From Bifidobacterium asteroides (GTDB lineage Bacteria; Actinomycetota; Actinomycetes; Actinomycetales; Bifidobacteriaceae): a DNA stretch of 64,000 bases. The notes under the pieces were generated by a model, which saw only the letters and a program-made list of their open reading frames with translations, was not told the origin of the DNA and ran no database searches. A program made the translations under genes and the position numbers. This document shows, one piece after another, positions 44,668-54,973 of the stretch; position 1 is the stretch's first letter, and the number at the start of each line of letters is the position of its first letter. Location of the stretch: assembly GCF_003202755.1 (NCBI RefSeq), contig NZ_QGLK01000005.1, positions 494,060 to 558,059 on the forward strand, in the 5' to 3' direction.

Positions 44668-47600
44668 GTTCCGTAGGGCGCAATTCCGCCATCATGGCCA
44701 CGGGCACCGCGGCCTCCCGTGTGACCGGGCAGATCCGCACCATACTGTTGGCAGCCGCCATAGGCACCACCGGAATCGCGGCTGACGCCTACCAGACCGG
44801 TGCCATGATTCCTCAGGTCATGTTCACTCTGATCTCGGGCGGCATCTTCAACGCCGTCCTGGTCCCACAGATTGTGCGCACCCTCAAGGAGCGGGACGCA
44901 GCAGACCGGCTGAACAAGCTGATCACGGTCGCCATGGTCCTCCTGGCCCTGCTGACGCTGCTGCTGATGCTGGGCACTCCGGTGCTGACCACCGTCTATC
45001 TGAACTCCAAGTGGAACCCCGCGCAGCGGGCGCTGGCCAACTCCTTTACTCTCTGGTGCATGCCCCAAGTCTTCTTCTACGGGCTCTACACGGTCCTGGG
45101 ACAGATCCTGGCCGCCAAGGGCCGGTTCACCGCATACGCCTGGAGCTCGGTGGGTGCCAACGTTATCAGCTGCCTGGGCTTCCTGGTCTTCATCTTCTTG
45201 TTCGGCAACGCCCGCAATCAGCCGGTCGGCTTCTGGGACAACGGCAAGGTGGCCCTGACAGCTGGAGCCTGGACCGCGGGGGTGGCCTTCCAGGCGCTGG
45301 TCCTCTTCATCCCCCTGATCATGAGCGGTTTCCGCTATCGTCCTCGCTGGGGCCTGCGAGGAATCGGCCTGCGATCCATGGGCTCGGTGGCGGCCTGGAG
45401 CATGTGCGTGGTCATCATCAACCAGCTGGCCAACGTGGTCAATGCCCGCATCAACAACGGCGCCCCCCTGGAGGGCAACCCATTCGACATTGCCGGCAAC
45501 GGCTCCTATCAGAACGCCTACACCATCTTCATACTGCCCTACTCACTGGTAGCCGTCTCAGTCAGCACGGCCCTCTTCCCCAAGCTGTCCAAGGCGGTTT
45601 CTGACGGCCGCATAGGGGATGCCCGCAATGATCTGAGCCAGGCCCTGCGCAATGTCGGACTGGTGATGTTCTTCTTCGCCGCAGTCCTCCTGGCAATTCC
45701 GGTGCCCATTACCCGAGCCCTGCTGCCCTCGGTAAGCGTCCATGAGTCTGTCCTTATCTCAGGACCGCTGATAACCCTGTCCCTAGGGCTGGTTCCCACG
45801 AGCGCCTTCCTGCTCATTCAGCGCACCTTCTACGCCTTCGAGGATGGCCGGCATCCTTTCATCTTCGCGGCCGTCTCCAACACCATCCAAGTAGCACTGG
45901 TTTTGGTATCCATACGCTTGTTACCTCCCCGTTACTGGGCGGCGATGGTAGGGCTGAGCTTGTCCCTGAGCAATCTCCTCAGCTTCCCTGTTCTGGCTCA
46001 CATGCTGCGCAGCCCCTTCCAGGGGAATCTGGACGAGCGGCGGATTCTGATCACCTACGCCAAGGCTTTCCTGGCTGCAGGATTGGCCCTGGCAGCCGCC
46101 CTGACGGTCAAAACTCCAGTGACCCATCTTGTCGGTGCCTGGATTCAGGGCCAGCAGGGTCACATGAGCTGGGTGCAGGCGCTCCTCATCTGCATAGTCA
46201 TTACCCTGCTGACGGCAATTATCTATACCGTGACCCTGGTAGCCCTGCGCACGGAAGAATTTATCCAGCTTCTGCTCGACCTGGCCCGTCGGCTGGGCAG
46301 GACAGCCAGGCACCCCGTCCGCAGCCTGGACGCTCTGCAAGGACGACCCTCCCGATTGGCCGACCGCTCGGTCAGGGTGGTGCACTCCTCCTCCCCCGAT
46401 TCCGCCCTGCCCGGCATAGACGCAGCATTGGAGAACCTTGAGGAGGCCCCTGAGTTCGATACTGATGGAGAATCCGCGATAGCCGGACCTCCGCCGGCCC
46501 CTCCGACCCCGCAACCCGTTAGGATTGTACCTAGGAACAGCAAGGTCCACCACGGTGTCGTCGACTACAGGCGACGCCCCACTTCTGATGAGAGCTCGGC
46601 AACCATGAACGCGCATATCGGAGACACCATCCTCGGCAGATATACCCTGGTCACCCTGCTCCGCCGCGCGAACGGTCTGAGCGCCTGGCGGGCCAAGGAC
46701 AAGGTCCTGGATAGGGACTGCCAGCTCTTCATCGCCGGGGATTCCACCTGCATGGACCGGATCAACGTCAACGCCTCCAGCCTGGCGCTGAGCAAAGACC
46801 GCCGTTTCACCCCGGTCTACCAACTGCACACTCGTGACAAGGTCTCCCTGATCGTCACCGCCCCCGATGCTGGCATGTCCCTGAGGGACTACATGCACGG
46901 ACCCGCCGGGGAAACGCTCAGCGACCGGGCCATCGGCACCATCATGGGAGAGGTCACCGAGGCCATGCGCACCCTGCATGCCGCCGGCATGGTCGATTAT
47001 GCGGTCTCCACGAGCACCATCAGGCTGGCTCCAGCCTCGATCACCCTGGCCGATGCCCCCATATCGCCCATGCTTGAACACCCGTCGGTCTCAACTGAGA
47101 TGGGACTGACGGACGAGGAATATGCCATACGTGAGCTGGCCGGTGTGCTCTATGCCATGCTGACCAGACGGGCCGATCAGGACGGGCGGCAGCCCAGTCT
47201 GCAGAAACTGCCCAAGCAGACCCCGGAAGAGTTCAGAATCATCTGCATGCGTGGATTGGGGCTGGCTAATGAGCAGGGAGCCGTACCGGTCCCACTGGTC
47301 ACCCTGGCGGAGCTTTCGGCCCTGCTCAGCCCCTGGGTTCCGCCTGAGGAACTGACCGACAGCGATCTGATCTGGCCCGAGCTGGACGGCCGTGCCTCCA
47401 TCGAGGCTGTGGCCCTGCGCCCGGTGGATCCCAAGAACGTACTCCCGCTTCCCGCAGGTCTAACCTCCTCGGCCCTGCCTGCCGCGCAAACCGTGTCTTA
47501 CCATGAGCCGCATTGGAAGACCAACCAACTGCTCTTCCCCGGCCGTAGCGAGATCGAGATGCTCAATCCAGAGGATACGGATACCGATCTCTTCTCGCTC

Positions 47601-48890
47601 TTTGATGAACGCCAGCGGCTGCGCTCGCTGAACAGCTCCTCCCGCAAGACGGAGGCCATGGATGTGAGCGCACTCAGGGCGACAACGGCCAGGCCCGCAG
47701 CCATGTATGAGGAAGAGTCCAAGGCTGTGACCGGACGAGTGCCGACCGTCAAAGGCAATCAGCGTAAACCCTCCGAGGCTCTCAGCGGCAACGGTGTGAC
47801 TGCCAACAATCCCGTGGAACGGGGCTTCTCCCAGTGGGACTTCCACAAGTCCAGCAGCGGGGAGAACGGTCCGGCAGTCGGCAGCAACCAGGCCAAGGCA
47901 ACCTCCAACCTGAACGCTTCACAGGACAGCAGAGGTTCACATACGCGCCAAACAGACGCTGCGGCCGCCAAATCTCATGTCGAAAGTGAAGGAGAACCCG
48001 CAGCCCGGAGTGAACACCCTCGCTCCTCCGCTACTTCTGAAAAGACCAAGGCCCCTACCCAGGCAGCCCGCTCCTCCAAGAACACTGATTTCGATGAGGA
48101 GGAGCAGCAGACCACAGTCATGGAGCCCCTGCCCCCCAGCTTCACACCTGAAATCCACTCCATGCCCGTGCCGGTGACTTACTCGGTACTTCCTGACGAT
48201 GAGCAGGATAAGGATCTGAATGATGATACCGATATGGCTGACACCCGCCTGTTCGGTCGCTTCACAACTCGCTCAGTGGTTATTGCCATAGCGGCGGTAA
48301 TCGTTGTGGTGGCCCTGGTCTGGGCCCTCTCGACCATTACTGGGTCACGATCCAAAGTCGGCAAAAGTGAGGGCGGCTGGCCGGTCATGTCTAACGTGCC
48401 CTTCCCAGGCAAGACCAATGAGAGCGAGGAAGCAACTCCCTCCAGCAATGACAACGGCGATGATCAGGCTCAGGCTGGCGCAGATGCTGATACCGATAAG
48501 GTCAGCCACGCTGATAAGGAGGCAGGAAAGGTTCCCGATCCGCCCAAGCCCAAGAACACCACGGCATATCAGACCAGTCGCCAGCTCTTCCTCAACAAGC
48601 CTGCCGGCCTTCAGGGTTATGGATGGTATATGCATCTGACCCAGCCAGAAGAGGTCTCTCGCCTGACCATCGTCGCGCCTCAGAGTGGCGGCCACGCCCA
48701 AATCTATGCGAATTCCACGGCAGCTCAGCCCAACCAGGGACAGCCGCTGGCCGACTTCAGCTTCGATGCCTCAGGAACCACCCAGGTCACCCTACGCGAG
48801 CCGGTGACGACTCAGGACCTGGTCGTCTGGGTGCCCATGGACGGCATGCCAGGAAACACCCTGCGCTTCACTTCCGTCCAAGCCTTCTGA
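44664..48890 (+). CDS. murJ: Lipid II flippase MurJ fused to pseudokinase and extracellular domain
   Basis: A 1408-residue fusion. Residues 1-545 are the MurJ/MviN flippase (multiple membrane spans) that moves lipid II across the membrane. Residues from about 648 to 890 resemble a Ser/Thr kinase (GDTILGRYTLVTLL, then a C-lobe), but lack the ATP lysine, HRD and DFG motifs, so it is a pseudokinase. A long disordered part (about 950-1195) precedes a membrane span (about 1200-1222) and a C-terminal extracellular beta domain. This layout resembles mycobacterial MviN (Rv3910), where the pseudokinase, once phosphorylated, recruits FhaA and regulates wall synthesis. FhaA is not encoded in the window. 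Confidence 0.93.
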   Translation: MSSVGRNSAIMATGTAASRVTGQIRTILLAAAIGTTGIAADAYQTGAMIPQVMFTLISGGIFNAVLVPQIVRTLKERDAADRLNKLITVAMVLLALLTLLLMLGTPVLTTVYLNSKWNPAQRALANSFTLWCMPQVFFYGLYTVLGQILAAKGRFTAYAWSSVGANVISCLGFLVFIFLFGNARNQPVGFWDNGKVALTAGAWTAGVAFQALVLFIPLIMSGFRYRPRWGLRGIGLRSMGSVAAWSMCVVIINQLANVVNARINNGAPLEGNPFDIAGNGSYQNAYTIFILPYSLVAVSVSTALFPKLSKAVSDGRIGDARNDLSQALRNVGLVMFFFAAVLLAIPVPITRALLPSVSVHESVLISGPLITLSLGLVPTSAFLLIQRTFYAFEDGRHPFIFAAVSNTIQVALVLVSIRLLPPRYWAAMVGLSLSLSNLLSFPVLAHMLRSPFQGNLDERRILITYAKAFLAAGLALAAALTVKTPVTHLVGAWIQGQQGHMSWVQALLICIVITLLTAIIYTVTLVALRTEEFIQLLLDLARRLGRTARHPVRSLDALQGRPSRLADRSVRVVHSSSPDSALPGIDAALENLEEAPEFDTDGESAIAGPPPAPPTPQPVRIVPRNSKVHHGVVDYRRRPTSDESSATMNAHIGDTILGRYTLVTLLRRANGLSAWRAKDKVLDRDCQLFIAGDSTCMDRINVNASSLALSKDRRFTPVYQLHTRDKVSLIVTAPDAGMSLRDYMHGPAGETLSDRAIGTIMGEVTEAMRTLHAAGMVDYAVSTSTIRLAPASITLADAPISPMLEHPSVSTEMGLTDEEYAIRELAGVLYAMLTRRADQDGRQPSLQKLPKQTPEEFRIICMRGLGLANEQGAVPVPLVTLAELSALLSPWVPPEELTDSDLIWPELDGRASIEAVALRPVDPKNVLPLPAGLTSSALPAAQTVSYHEPHWKTNQLLFPGRSEIEMLNPEDTDTDLFSLFDERQRLRSLNSSSRKTEAMDVSALRATTARPAAMYEEESKAVTGRVPTVKGNQRKPSEALSGNGVTANNPVERGFSQWDFHKSSSGENGPAVGSNQAKATSNLNASQDSRGSHTRQTDAAAAKSHVESEGEPAARSEHPRSSATSEKTKAPTQAARSSKNTDFDEEEQQTTVMEPLPPSFTPEIHSMPVPVTYSVLPDDEQDKDLNDDTDMADTRLFGRFTTRSVVIAIAAVIVVVALVWALSTITGSRSKVGKSEGGWPVMSNVPFPGKTNESEEATPSSNDNGDDQAQAGADADTDKVSHADKEAGKVPDPPKPKNTTAYQTSRQLFLNKPAGLQGYGWYMHLTQPEEVSRLTIVAPQSGGHAQIYANSTAAQPNQGQPLADFSFDASGTTQVTLREPVTTQDLVVWVPMDGMPGNTLRFTSVQAF

Positions 48891-49133
48891 GCATGACTAT
48901 GGGTCGGCGGCAACAAGGCGAATCACCCCGACGTCGACTCACAGACCACCTGTCAACCACAATTGCCTGCAAGCTCCTTGAACCCCATCGGCCAGACATG
49001 ACTGCCCACCCATCCATATGCCGATATCATGGGGTGTACCGAAATGGTAATGTGTTGGATTTTTCCTCCTACATAACGCCCGCAGGTAATACAGTTTCCT
49101 TAGACAACGGCGGCAGGAAGGCGGAAGTCAGTT

Positions 49134-50417
49134 ATGGCGGATGATCCCAATATTGCGTCCAAGGTTATCAAGAACGATCCTTGGTATAGCTCCTATGCAA
49201 CACGAGCCGAGCAGATGCGCGCATCCGAGATTCGTGCCCTCTTCGCCGTGGCCAATCGGCCTGAGGTGGTCTCACTGGCTGGCGGGATGCCCTACCTGGG
49301 CCGGATGCCCTTTGATAAGTTGGCCGACCAGCTCGGCGACATGCTGCGGAGCAAGGGCCAGGTGGCCTGGCAGTATGGGTCAGCGCAGGGCGATCCCCAT
49401 CTGCGCGAAGACGTGCTGCCCATTATGGAGCTGGAAGGCATCAAGGACGCCCAGCCGGATGATGTGGTTATCGTCAACGGTTCCCAGTCTGGACTGGACC
49501 TGATTACCAGGATCATGTGCGACCCCGGCGATGTGGTGCTGGCTGAGGCGCCCAACTATGTGGGCGCTCTGGGTGTCTTCCAATCCTTCCAGGTCGATGT
49601 TGTCAACGTGGCCATGGACGGAGACGGGCTGATTCCCGAGGCTCTGGAGGAAACCATTCTGGAGCAACGCCACCAGGGCAAGGCAGTCAAGTTCCTCTAC
49701 ACCGTACCTAACTTCCACAATCCTGCCGGCGCCACTATGAGCGTCGAGCGGCGGCCACGAGTCATCGAGATCGCTAAAAAATACCATGTGCTCATAGTGG
49801 AGGACAATCCCTATGGACTGCTGGCCTTCGACGGCAAGACCTATCCGGCCCTGCGCTCTTACGACTCCGAGGGCATTGTCTACCTGAGCAGCTTCTCCAA
49901 GATTATCGCTCCGGGCATGCGCGTGGCCTGGATGGTTGCACCTCCCGGCATCCGACAGAAGCTGGTTTTGGCCAACGAGTCAGCCATTCTCTGCCCCTCC
50001 AACATGAGCCAGATGACCATCACCACCTATCTGGACAACTTTGACTGGAAATCGCAGATCAACGACTACCGGGGAATGTACAAGGAACGCTGCGATGCCA
50101 TGGATAAGGCCTTGAAGGAATATCTGCCCTACTGTTCGTGGCTGAAGCCCAAGGGCGGCTTCTACATCTGGCTGCAGATACCCCAAGGGCTCAACGCCAA
50201 GGACATGCTGCCCAGGGCGATTACCGCCAAGGTGGCTTACGTGTCAGGCACAGCCTTCTACGATAACGGGGAGGGCGCGGACCATATGCGCCTGTCTTTC
50301 TGCTACCCCACTCCCGATCGGATCCGAGAGGGAATACGCAGACTGTCAACGGTCATCGAGAATGAACTCGCCACCGTCCGGCTGTTCGAGCCCGACAGCG
50401 GCAAGGAAAGGGGCTGA
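49134..50417 (+). CDS. PLP-dependent class I/II aminotransferase
   Basis: A 427-residue fold-type I aminotransferase close to the MocR/LysN-like (2-aminoadipate or aromatic) group. The pyridoxal lysine is in SSFSKIIAPGMRVAW, and the cofactor aspartate region IVEDNPYGLLAF and N in TVPNFHNPAGATM are typical. GSQSGLDLI and SLAGGMPYLG are further family marks. No DNA-binding domain is attached. It is followed after 3 bp by a D-Ala-D-Ala ligase-like gene, and this pair fills the space where sigM, trxA and cwlM lie in other actinobacteria. A role in supplying an amino acid for wall peptides is possible but unproved. Confidence 0.88.
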   Translation: MADDPNIASKVIKNDPWYSSYATRAEQMRASEIRALFAVANRPEVVSLAGGMPYLGRMPFDKLADQLGDMLRSKGQVAWQYGSAQGDPHLREDVLPIMELEGIKDAQPDDVVIVNGSQSGLDLITRIMCDPGDVVLAEAPNYVGALGVFQSFQVDVVNVAMDGDGLIPEALEETILEQRHQGKAVKFLYTVPNFHNPAGATMSVERRPRVIEIAKKYHVLIVEDNPYGLLAFDGKTYPALRSYDSEGIVYLSSFSKIIAPGMRVAWMVAPPGIRQKLVLANESAILCPSNMSQMTITTYLDNFDWKSQINDYRGMYKERCDAMDKALKEYLPYCSWLKPKGGFYIWLQIPQGLNAKDMLPRAITAKVAYVSGTAFYDNGEGADHMRLSFCYPTPDRIREGIRRLSTVIENELATVRLFEPDSGKERG

Positions 50418-50420
50418 ATC

Positions 50421-51635
50421 ATGGCGGCCAAGCACAGCAAGACACCACGGCAGCAGACCGGCGGCAAAACTCCGGCAGCCGGCAAGGCCAAGACAACTGC
50501 GAGCGCGATGACAACCGCAGTCGCCAGCCCGGCCAACACCGCAACCACCACTGCGGCCACGGCTGCTGGCGAACCGGCCAAAAGAGCCAGGCGGACCTCG
50601 CATCGCTCCACTCGTGAGGCCACGCCGTTCACCATGGACGATGTCCTCTCCCTAGCGAGCAAGGCCACCAAGCGTGCCGATAAGTCCCTCCTGGTTATCT
50701 GCGGTGGCCTCAGCCATGAGCGCGATGTCTCAATCAGCTCGGGGCATCGAGTCCAGGGATTCCTGGAAGAGGCCGGATGGACGGTCCACGTCCACGACAT
50801 GGACGGCTCGCTCCTGCCCTACCTGACCGATGAGTCGACCCGCCCTGATCTGGTCTGGCCTCTGCTGCACGGTGCCAACGGCGAAGACGGCTCCATCCGT
50901 GATGTCTTAGAGATGGCGGAACTGCCCTACATTGGATCCCGGGCCAAGGCCTCCCGGACCGCCTGGAGCAAACCCATCGCCAAGAATGTTGTCCGCATGG
51001 CCGGGTTGCAGACGCCACATTCCGTGACCTTGCCCGAGTCCATGTTCCGCGAGCTGGGAGTCGAACCCGTTATCGATATGCTTCTAGGTTCGCTGGGACT
51101 CCCGCTCTTCATCAAGCCCACCATGGGTGGCTCAGCCATGGGTTGCACCATGGTGACTGAACAGAGCCAGCTCACTCAGGCGTTGATCAACTGCTTCGCC
51201 TACGGTGATGTGGCTCTAATCGAACAGGCTGTCACGGGCACTGAAGTCTCCGTCTCCATCCTCGAATTCGACGGACATCCCTTGGTTCTGCCTCCGCTCG
51301 AAATCTGGACTCCTTCAGGCACCTACGACTTCGAGGCTCGTTCCACCCCCGGCCCAACGGAGTTTTATGTTCCAGCCCGACTGGACGCCAAGACCACACA
51401 GGCTGTGAGCGATGCTGCACTGACTGCCCACCAGGCTTTGGGACTCCGCGATATCTCACGCACCGACTTCATTGTTGATGCCCAAGGTCAGCCGCAATTC
51501 CTGGAGTCCAACGTGGCGCCCGGCATGACGGACACCTCGCTTCTGCCCCAATCAGCCCAGGCGGCCGGCTACAACTTGCCAGAGCTATACACGGCATTGG
51601 TTCAATCAGTTTTGAATCAAAAACGAACCGACTGA
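50421..51635 (+). CDS. D-alanine--D-alanine ligase family protein
   Basis: A 404-residue ATP-grasp ligase joining two D-alanines (or a related pair) for peptidoglycan. The core starts near residue 75 with MDDVLSLASKATKRADKSLLVICGGLSHERDVSI. Seen motifs: LHGANGEDGSIRD, PLFIKPTMGGSAMG, QAVTGTEVSVSIL and FLESNVAPGMTDTSLLPQSA. The first 70 residues are a low-complexity Ala/Thr/Lys tail not found in enteric Ddl. The ATG is 3 bp after the aminotransferase stop. Whether it is the main Ddl of the cell or a second copy cannot be told from this window. Confidence 0.88.
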   Translation: MAAKHSKTPRQQTGGKTPAAGKAKTTASAMTTAVASPANTATTTAATAAGEPAKRARRTSHRSTREATPFTMDDVLSLASKATKRADKSLLVICGGLSHERDVSISSGHRVQGFLEEAGWTVHVHDMDGSLLPYLTDESTRPDLVWPLLHGANGEDGSIRDVLEMAELPYIGSRAKASRTAWSKPIAKNVVRMAGLQTPHSVTLPESMFRELGVEPVIDMLLGSLGLPLFIKPTMGGSAMGCTMVTEQSQLTQALINCFAYGDVALIEQAVTGTEVSVSILEFDGHPLVLPPLEIWTPSGTYDFEARSTPGPTEFYVPARLDAKTTQAVSDAALTAHQALGLRDISRTDFIVDAQGQPQFLESNVAPGMTDTSLLPQSAQAAGYNLPELYTALVQSVLNQKRTD

Positions 51636-51683
51636 AATCCCAAAGCCTATCTGGTTCTGCCTACCATTCGGTTAGCATGAGGA

Positions 51684-51736
51684 AAGTCCGCATGATGCAT
51701 GGTGTGTAAATTGCGCAATATGCATCACGCGGACTT
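51684..51736 (+). terminator. Long hairpin after the ligase gene
   Basis: A 17-bp stem with one mismatch (AAGTCCGCATGATGCAT against ATGCATCACGCGGACTT) and a 19-base loop, about 50 bp after the ligase stop. No T-run follows, so it may be a processing or stability structure rather than a terminator. Confidence 0.45.
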
Positions 51737-52164
51737 GCAATATACGTAGCCTGCGAATACAGGCAGGGCAGATAGTGCGCAAGATGAGCACACTACACGG
51801 ACTAACAGTTTGTACTCATTGAGCACGATGCTCTATTCTGCGTTCATTATTCTCATCATCATTCTCCTCTGGCCACCAAACGTCAGTTGTTCACCAGTCA
51901 CCACTCATCGTCGGTTATTCCACTCCCTCTATCTGTTAATCTTGACCCCCACTTCTCCTTCACTGCTCAGTCAAAGCTAACACTGACTGAAAGGTCTGCT
52001 CAACCTAGTCTCGGTTTTTATATTGTCGACTAGGCTGACCTGCAGAAGAGAGGCGGTCTAATAAATAGCCGATGCCAGAATGGCCGGTCATTCTCCGGAA
52101 CTCAACTCACAGTAAACTGCTGTATCGCTCCACACCCATGCATGCAATCGTGGTCGATATCGAA

Positions 52165-52180
52165 TGTTTCACGTGAAACA
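52165..52180. promoter_or_regulatory. parS site
   Basis: The perfect 16-bp palindrome TGTTTCACGTGAAACA, the consensus ParB-binding site, lies in the gene-free region 2.8 kb from parB. Confidence 0.9.
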
Positions 52181-52782
52181 TTCTGGGATGATCGACTTAT
52201 TTCACGGCACAACGCCTATGACCGGCAGCGAATCCCGCCAGTTAAAAGTGCGAGTCTAATAAAGCAATGGGTCAGATAAAAATGAATACAACCTTTCTAG
52301 GACAGCAATCATAGGGAGTTCTGCACCAATCGGCACGGAATGGTTTTACCAAGATGTTTATCAAGCTGACTTGACTACATATAAGGTGTAGACATCACTG
52401 CTTTTCTGCCTTCGAGAATCGAGTCATCGCTACTATGGCATCAAGAACTTCGAACGAAAGCTAAGTCCGCACCAGTAAATCGCAATTCCGTCACTGGCAT
52501 TGTTGCGTCAATTCATTAACCGTAATTTGTTGGTCCTCATCGCTGAGAACACGATCTTCCTATCTGAATTCATCTTTCGCGTCATATCGCTTACGACCGG
52601 TTCGCTCCCCCGCGACCGCTCCAAAGCCATCAATAAGAGCCCATAGAGACCTTGCAGATCAGTGGATACATATTACAGGCGCATCCGTCTTTGTTGAAGG
52701 ACCATACTTTCGTAAGATCAAACAAACAATTGAAACAGTACCCCACCATGATTGAGCTGCCTACGGCCTAGCTAGATATTCC

Positions 52783-53133
52783 TTACTTGTTTCTTTTGCT
52801 TTCCTCGCTCTTGTTTGAAGCGCGCGAAGAACTTTCAACAGTTTCTTCCTGAGTTGATGATGAACACCGGCCGGCACTCCTAGCAGTCATATCTTCATCA
52901 GCCCCAAGGCTTTTGTCTGTTGTCAGAGAATCGGCGCCCAACTCGTCGTTGTTGTCATCAGGGCTTGGAGGATTCCAAAAACGCCAGCTATGCCAGCTGT
53001 CATCCTCGCTCTTATCATCTGTTTGATGGCTGGGATGCTCCCGCAGCAATCGATCAACTCGGAGCATAAACCAGATCAGCACCAGAATCGTCCCAAGATT
53101 GGTTAGGATGGCGACTATCACAGTTTTCTCCAT
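52783..53133 (-). CDS. Small single-span membrane protein, unknown
   Basis: A 116-residue protein I do not recognise. One membrane span (about 4-24; IVAILTNLGTILVLIWFML) is followed by a basic stretch and then an acidic, Asp/Glu/Ser-rich tail that is probably disordered. It lies between a long gene-free gap and trxB, on the opposite strand to trxB. Coding is supported by uninterrupted codon structure and the span-plus-charged-tail layout, but there is no homology I can name. Confidence 0.55.
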   Translation of the reverse strand: MEKTVIVAILTNLGTILVLIWFMLRVDRLLREHPSHQTDDKSEDDSWHSWRFWNPPSPDDNNDELGADSLTTDKSLGADEDMTARSAGRCSSSTQEETVESSSRASNKSEESKRNK

Positions 53134-53243
53134 GGTTCAAGAATAGCCTGCCCCTGTCAGAACCGAGCTTACTGTGAGCTAACAAGCGCTCTTTTTCGCC
53201 CACCGCATGTGACTCAGTCATCCTGAATAGATACAGTAGCGTT

Positions 53244-54188
53244 ATGAAGCAAACTGTTCATGATGCGATTGTTATAGGGTCCGGACCAGCAGGTTACACC
53301 GCTGCCATTTATCTTAGCAGGGCTGGATATGCTCCACTCGTTATTGCAGGAGCCCTAACACCTGGCGGTCAGCTTATGAACACGACGGAAGTAGAGAACT
53401 TCCCTGGATTCCCTAAAGCAGTGCTCGGCCCCGATCTTATGGATCAGATGCGTGATCAGGCCGAACATTTTGGTGCTCAGATTGAATACGATGATGTCGT
53501 CTCAGTTGACTTGAGCGGAGACGTCAAACGGATCACCACCGATGGCGGCGAAGAATATCAAGCTCGAGTCGTCGTCATCACCACTGGCTCGCAATATCGT
53601 AAATTGGATATTCCCGGCGAGCGTGAGTTCTCAGGACGAGGAGTATCCTACTGCGCCACATGCGACGGCTTCTTCTTCAAGGACAAGCCCATTGTAGTGG
53701 TTGGTGGAGGCGACTCTGCCATGGGTGACGCGGACTTCCTGACCCGTTTTGGCTCTTCTGTTACACTGATCCATCGTCGCCAGGGCTTCCGCGCTTCAAA
53801 AATCATGGTGGACCGTGCCAAGGCAAATGACAAAATCAACTTCCTTCTTGATTCGGTCGTCACTCGGATCAACGGCGACGATAGCGGCGTAACCTCTTTG
53901 GATGTCCGCAATACTGCCACTGACCAGCAGTCCACTATTCCAGCTAATGGAGTCTTCGTAGCCATTGGATTCACTCCTCAGACTGCTTTCCTTAATGGCC
54001 AAATTGATCTGGATCAGGACGGCTATATCCTGGTCGAAGGTGGGTCAACGAAGACTTCTACACCTGGGGTCTTTGCCGCTGGTGATGTCACCGACAAGAT
54101 CTATCGTCAGGCCATTTCCGCTGCTGGCATGGGTTGCCGTGCTGCTTTAGATGCTCAGGAGTATCTTACGAATTTGGATAACCGATAG
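53244..54188 (+). CDS. trxB: Thioredoxin reductase
   Basis: A 314-residue NADPH-dependent flavoenzyme that reduces thioredoxin. The FAD site GSGPAGYTAAIYLSRAG is at the N-terminus, the redox-active CATC is at 137-140, the NADPH loop GGGDSAMGDA follows, and the C-terminal ASGDVTD-like AAGDVTDKIYRQ is present. Normal length. Unlike many actinobacteria it has no thioredoxin gene directly after it. Its base composition is visibly more AT-rich than the cca-to-ligase genes upstream. A hairpin terminator follows (54223-54251). Confidence 0.96.
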   Translation: MKQTVHDAIVIGSGPAGYTAAIYLSRAGYAPLVIAGALTPGGQLMNTTEVENFPGFPKAVLGPDLMDQMRDQAEHFGAQIEYDDVVSVDLSGDVKRITTDGGEEYQARVVVITTGSQYRKLDIPGEREFSGRGVSYCATCDGFFFKDKPIVVVGGGDSAMGDADFLTRFGSSVTLIHRRQGFRASKIMVDRAKANDKINFLLDSVVTRINGDDSGVTSLDVRNTATDQQSTIPANGVFVAIGFTPQTAFLNGQIDLDQDGYILVEGGSTKTSTPGVFAAGDVTDKIYRQAISAAGMGCRAALDAQEYLTNLDNR

Positions 54189-54973
54189 GGCTTGATACGC
54201 GCCTCGGCAAACAAGAATTTACGTGCCTGGCAGTTTACAATTGCCAGGCACTTCGTTTATCGATTATGCGCAGCTGCCTATACTTAGTTTCCTTTTGTTC
54301 TCCATTAATATCCACCGGACACCCTACTCAACAGGAACATTCCCTACCCTACAGCTGCTCACATTATCCTCTGCTGACACAAGCTACTTTCCACTGATGC
54401 AACTTGCCACAACAGAGGTCACCTCCTTCTAACGCCACAACTGAAAATTCTTAAGGTTGCGCTGCACGAATCTGTCACCTCATCTCAACGGCTAAGGCCA
54501 ACCTCTGTAAAAAGCCGCACAAAAGCAAGGGCTTATTACCTACCAGATGACAAACGCACAAACAACAATTCCATCATGGCCGAATAGGTGGCTTGCCAAC
54601 AACGACTAACTGCATATCTTTCGATTGAATGTACCCATCACACTACTGACAAGTATGAAGGCGAGAGACCGATACGACTAGATATAGCTACCCGACAAAA
54701 TGACCTGAGTAACCAGGTCTGTAGCGATTCACAATCCAACTGCCTGCCGGCTGGCTATTTTCCAGCTTCATGCTGATTAATCGAACTTTTCAGCACTGAT
54801 ATATCTGATCAGTGAATGGAACATACCTATGATGCCCAATCATTCTGGTCCTAAGACAAATTCAGCGATTGCTCATCAGCTCAAACTAAACTCGATTGGG
54901 TTACGAACCAATCGCTCACTTTGACGGCAAAGTTTGGATAAGCAAATCCTGAAGTCTCACTTTCAGAATGGAA
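54189..54973. other. AT-rich gap between trxB and parB
   Basis: A 785-bp convergent gap. It starts with a terminator hairpin at 54223-54251. A small inverted repeat GACCTG/CAGGTC lies near 54700-54717. No reading frame, RNA gene or parS site could be supported. Confidence 0.5.
54223..54251 (+). terminator. Terminator after trxB
   Basis: GTGCCTGGCA and TGCCAGGCAC form a perfect 10-bp stem with a 9-base loop, 35 bp after the trxB stop. The downstream TTCGTTT is only weakly T-rich. Confidence 0.7.

Larger units (their letters stand above)
51636..52782. other. Gene-free AT-richer region with hairpin and parS
   Basis: An 1147-bp gap between the ligase gene and a small membrane-protein gene. It has a long hairpin near its left end (51684-51736), a weaker stem around CCTAGTC/GACTAGG near 52001-52040, and a perfect parS site (52165-52180). 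Beyond that I see no reading frame, tRNA or repeat I can support. Confidence 0.6.
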
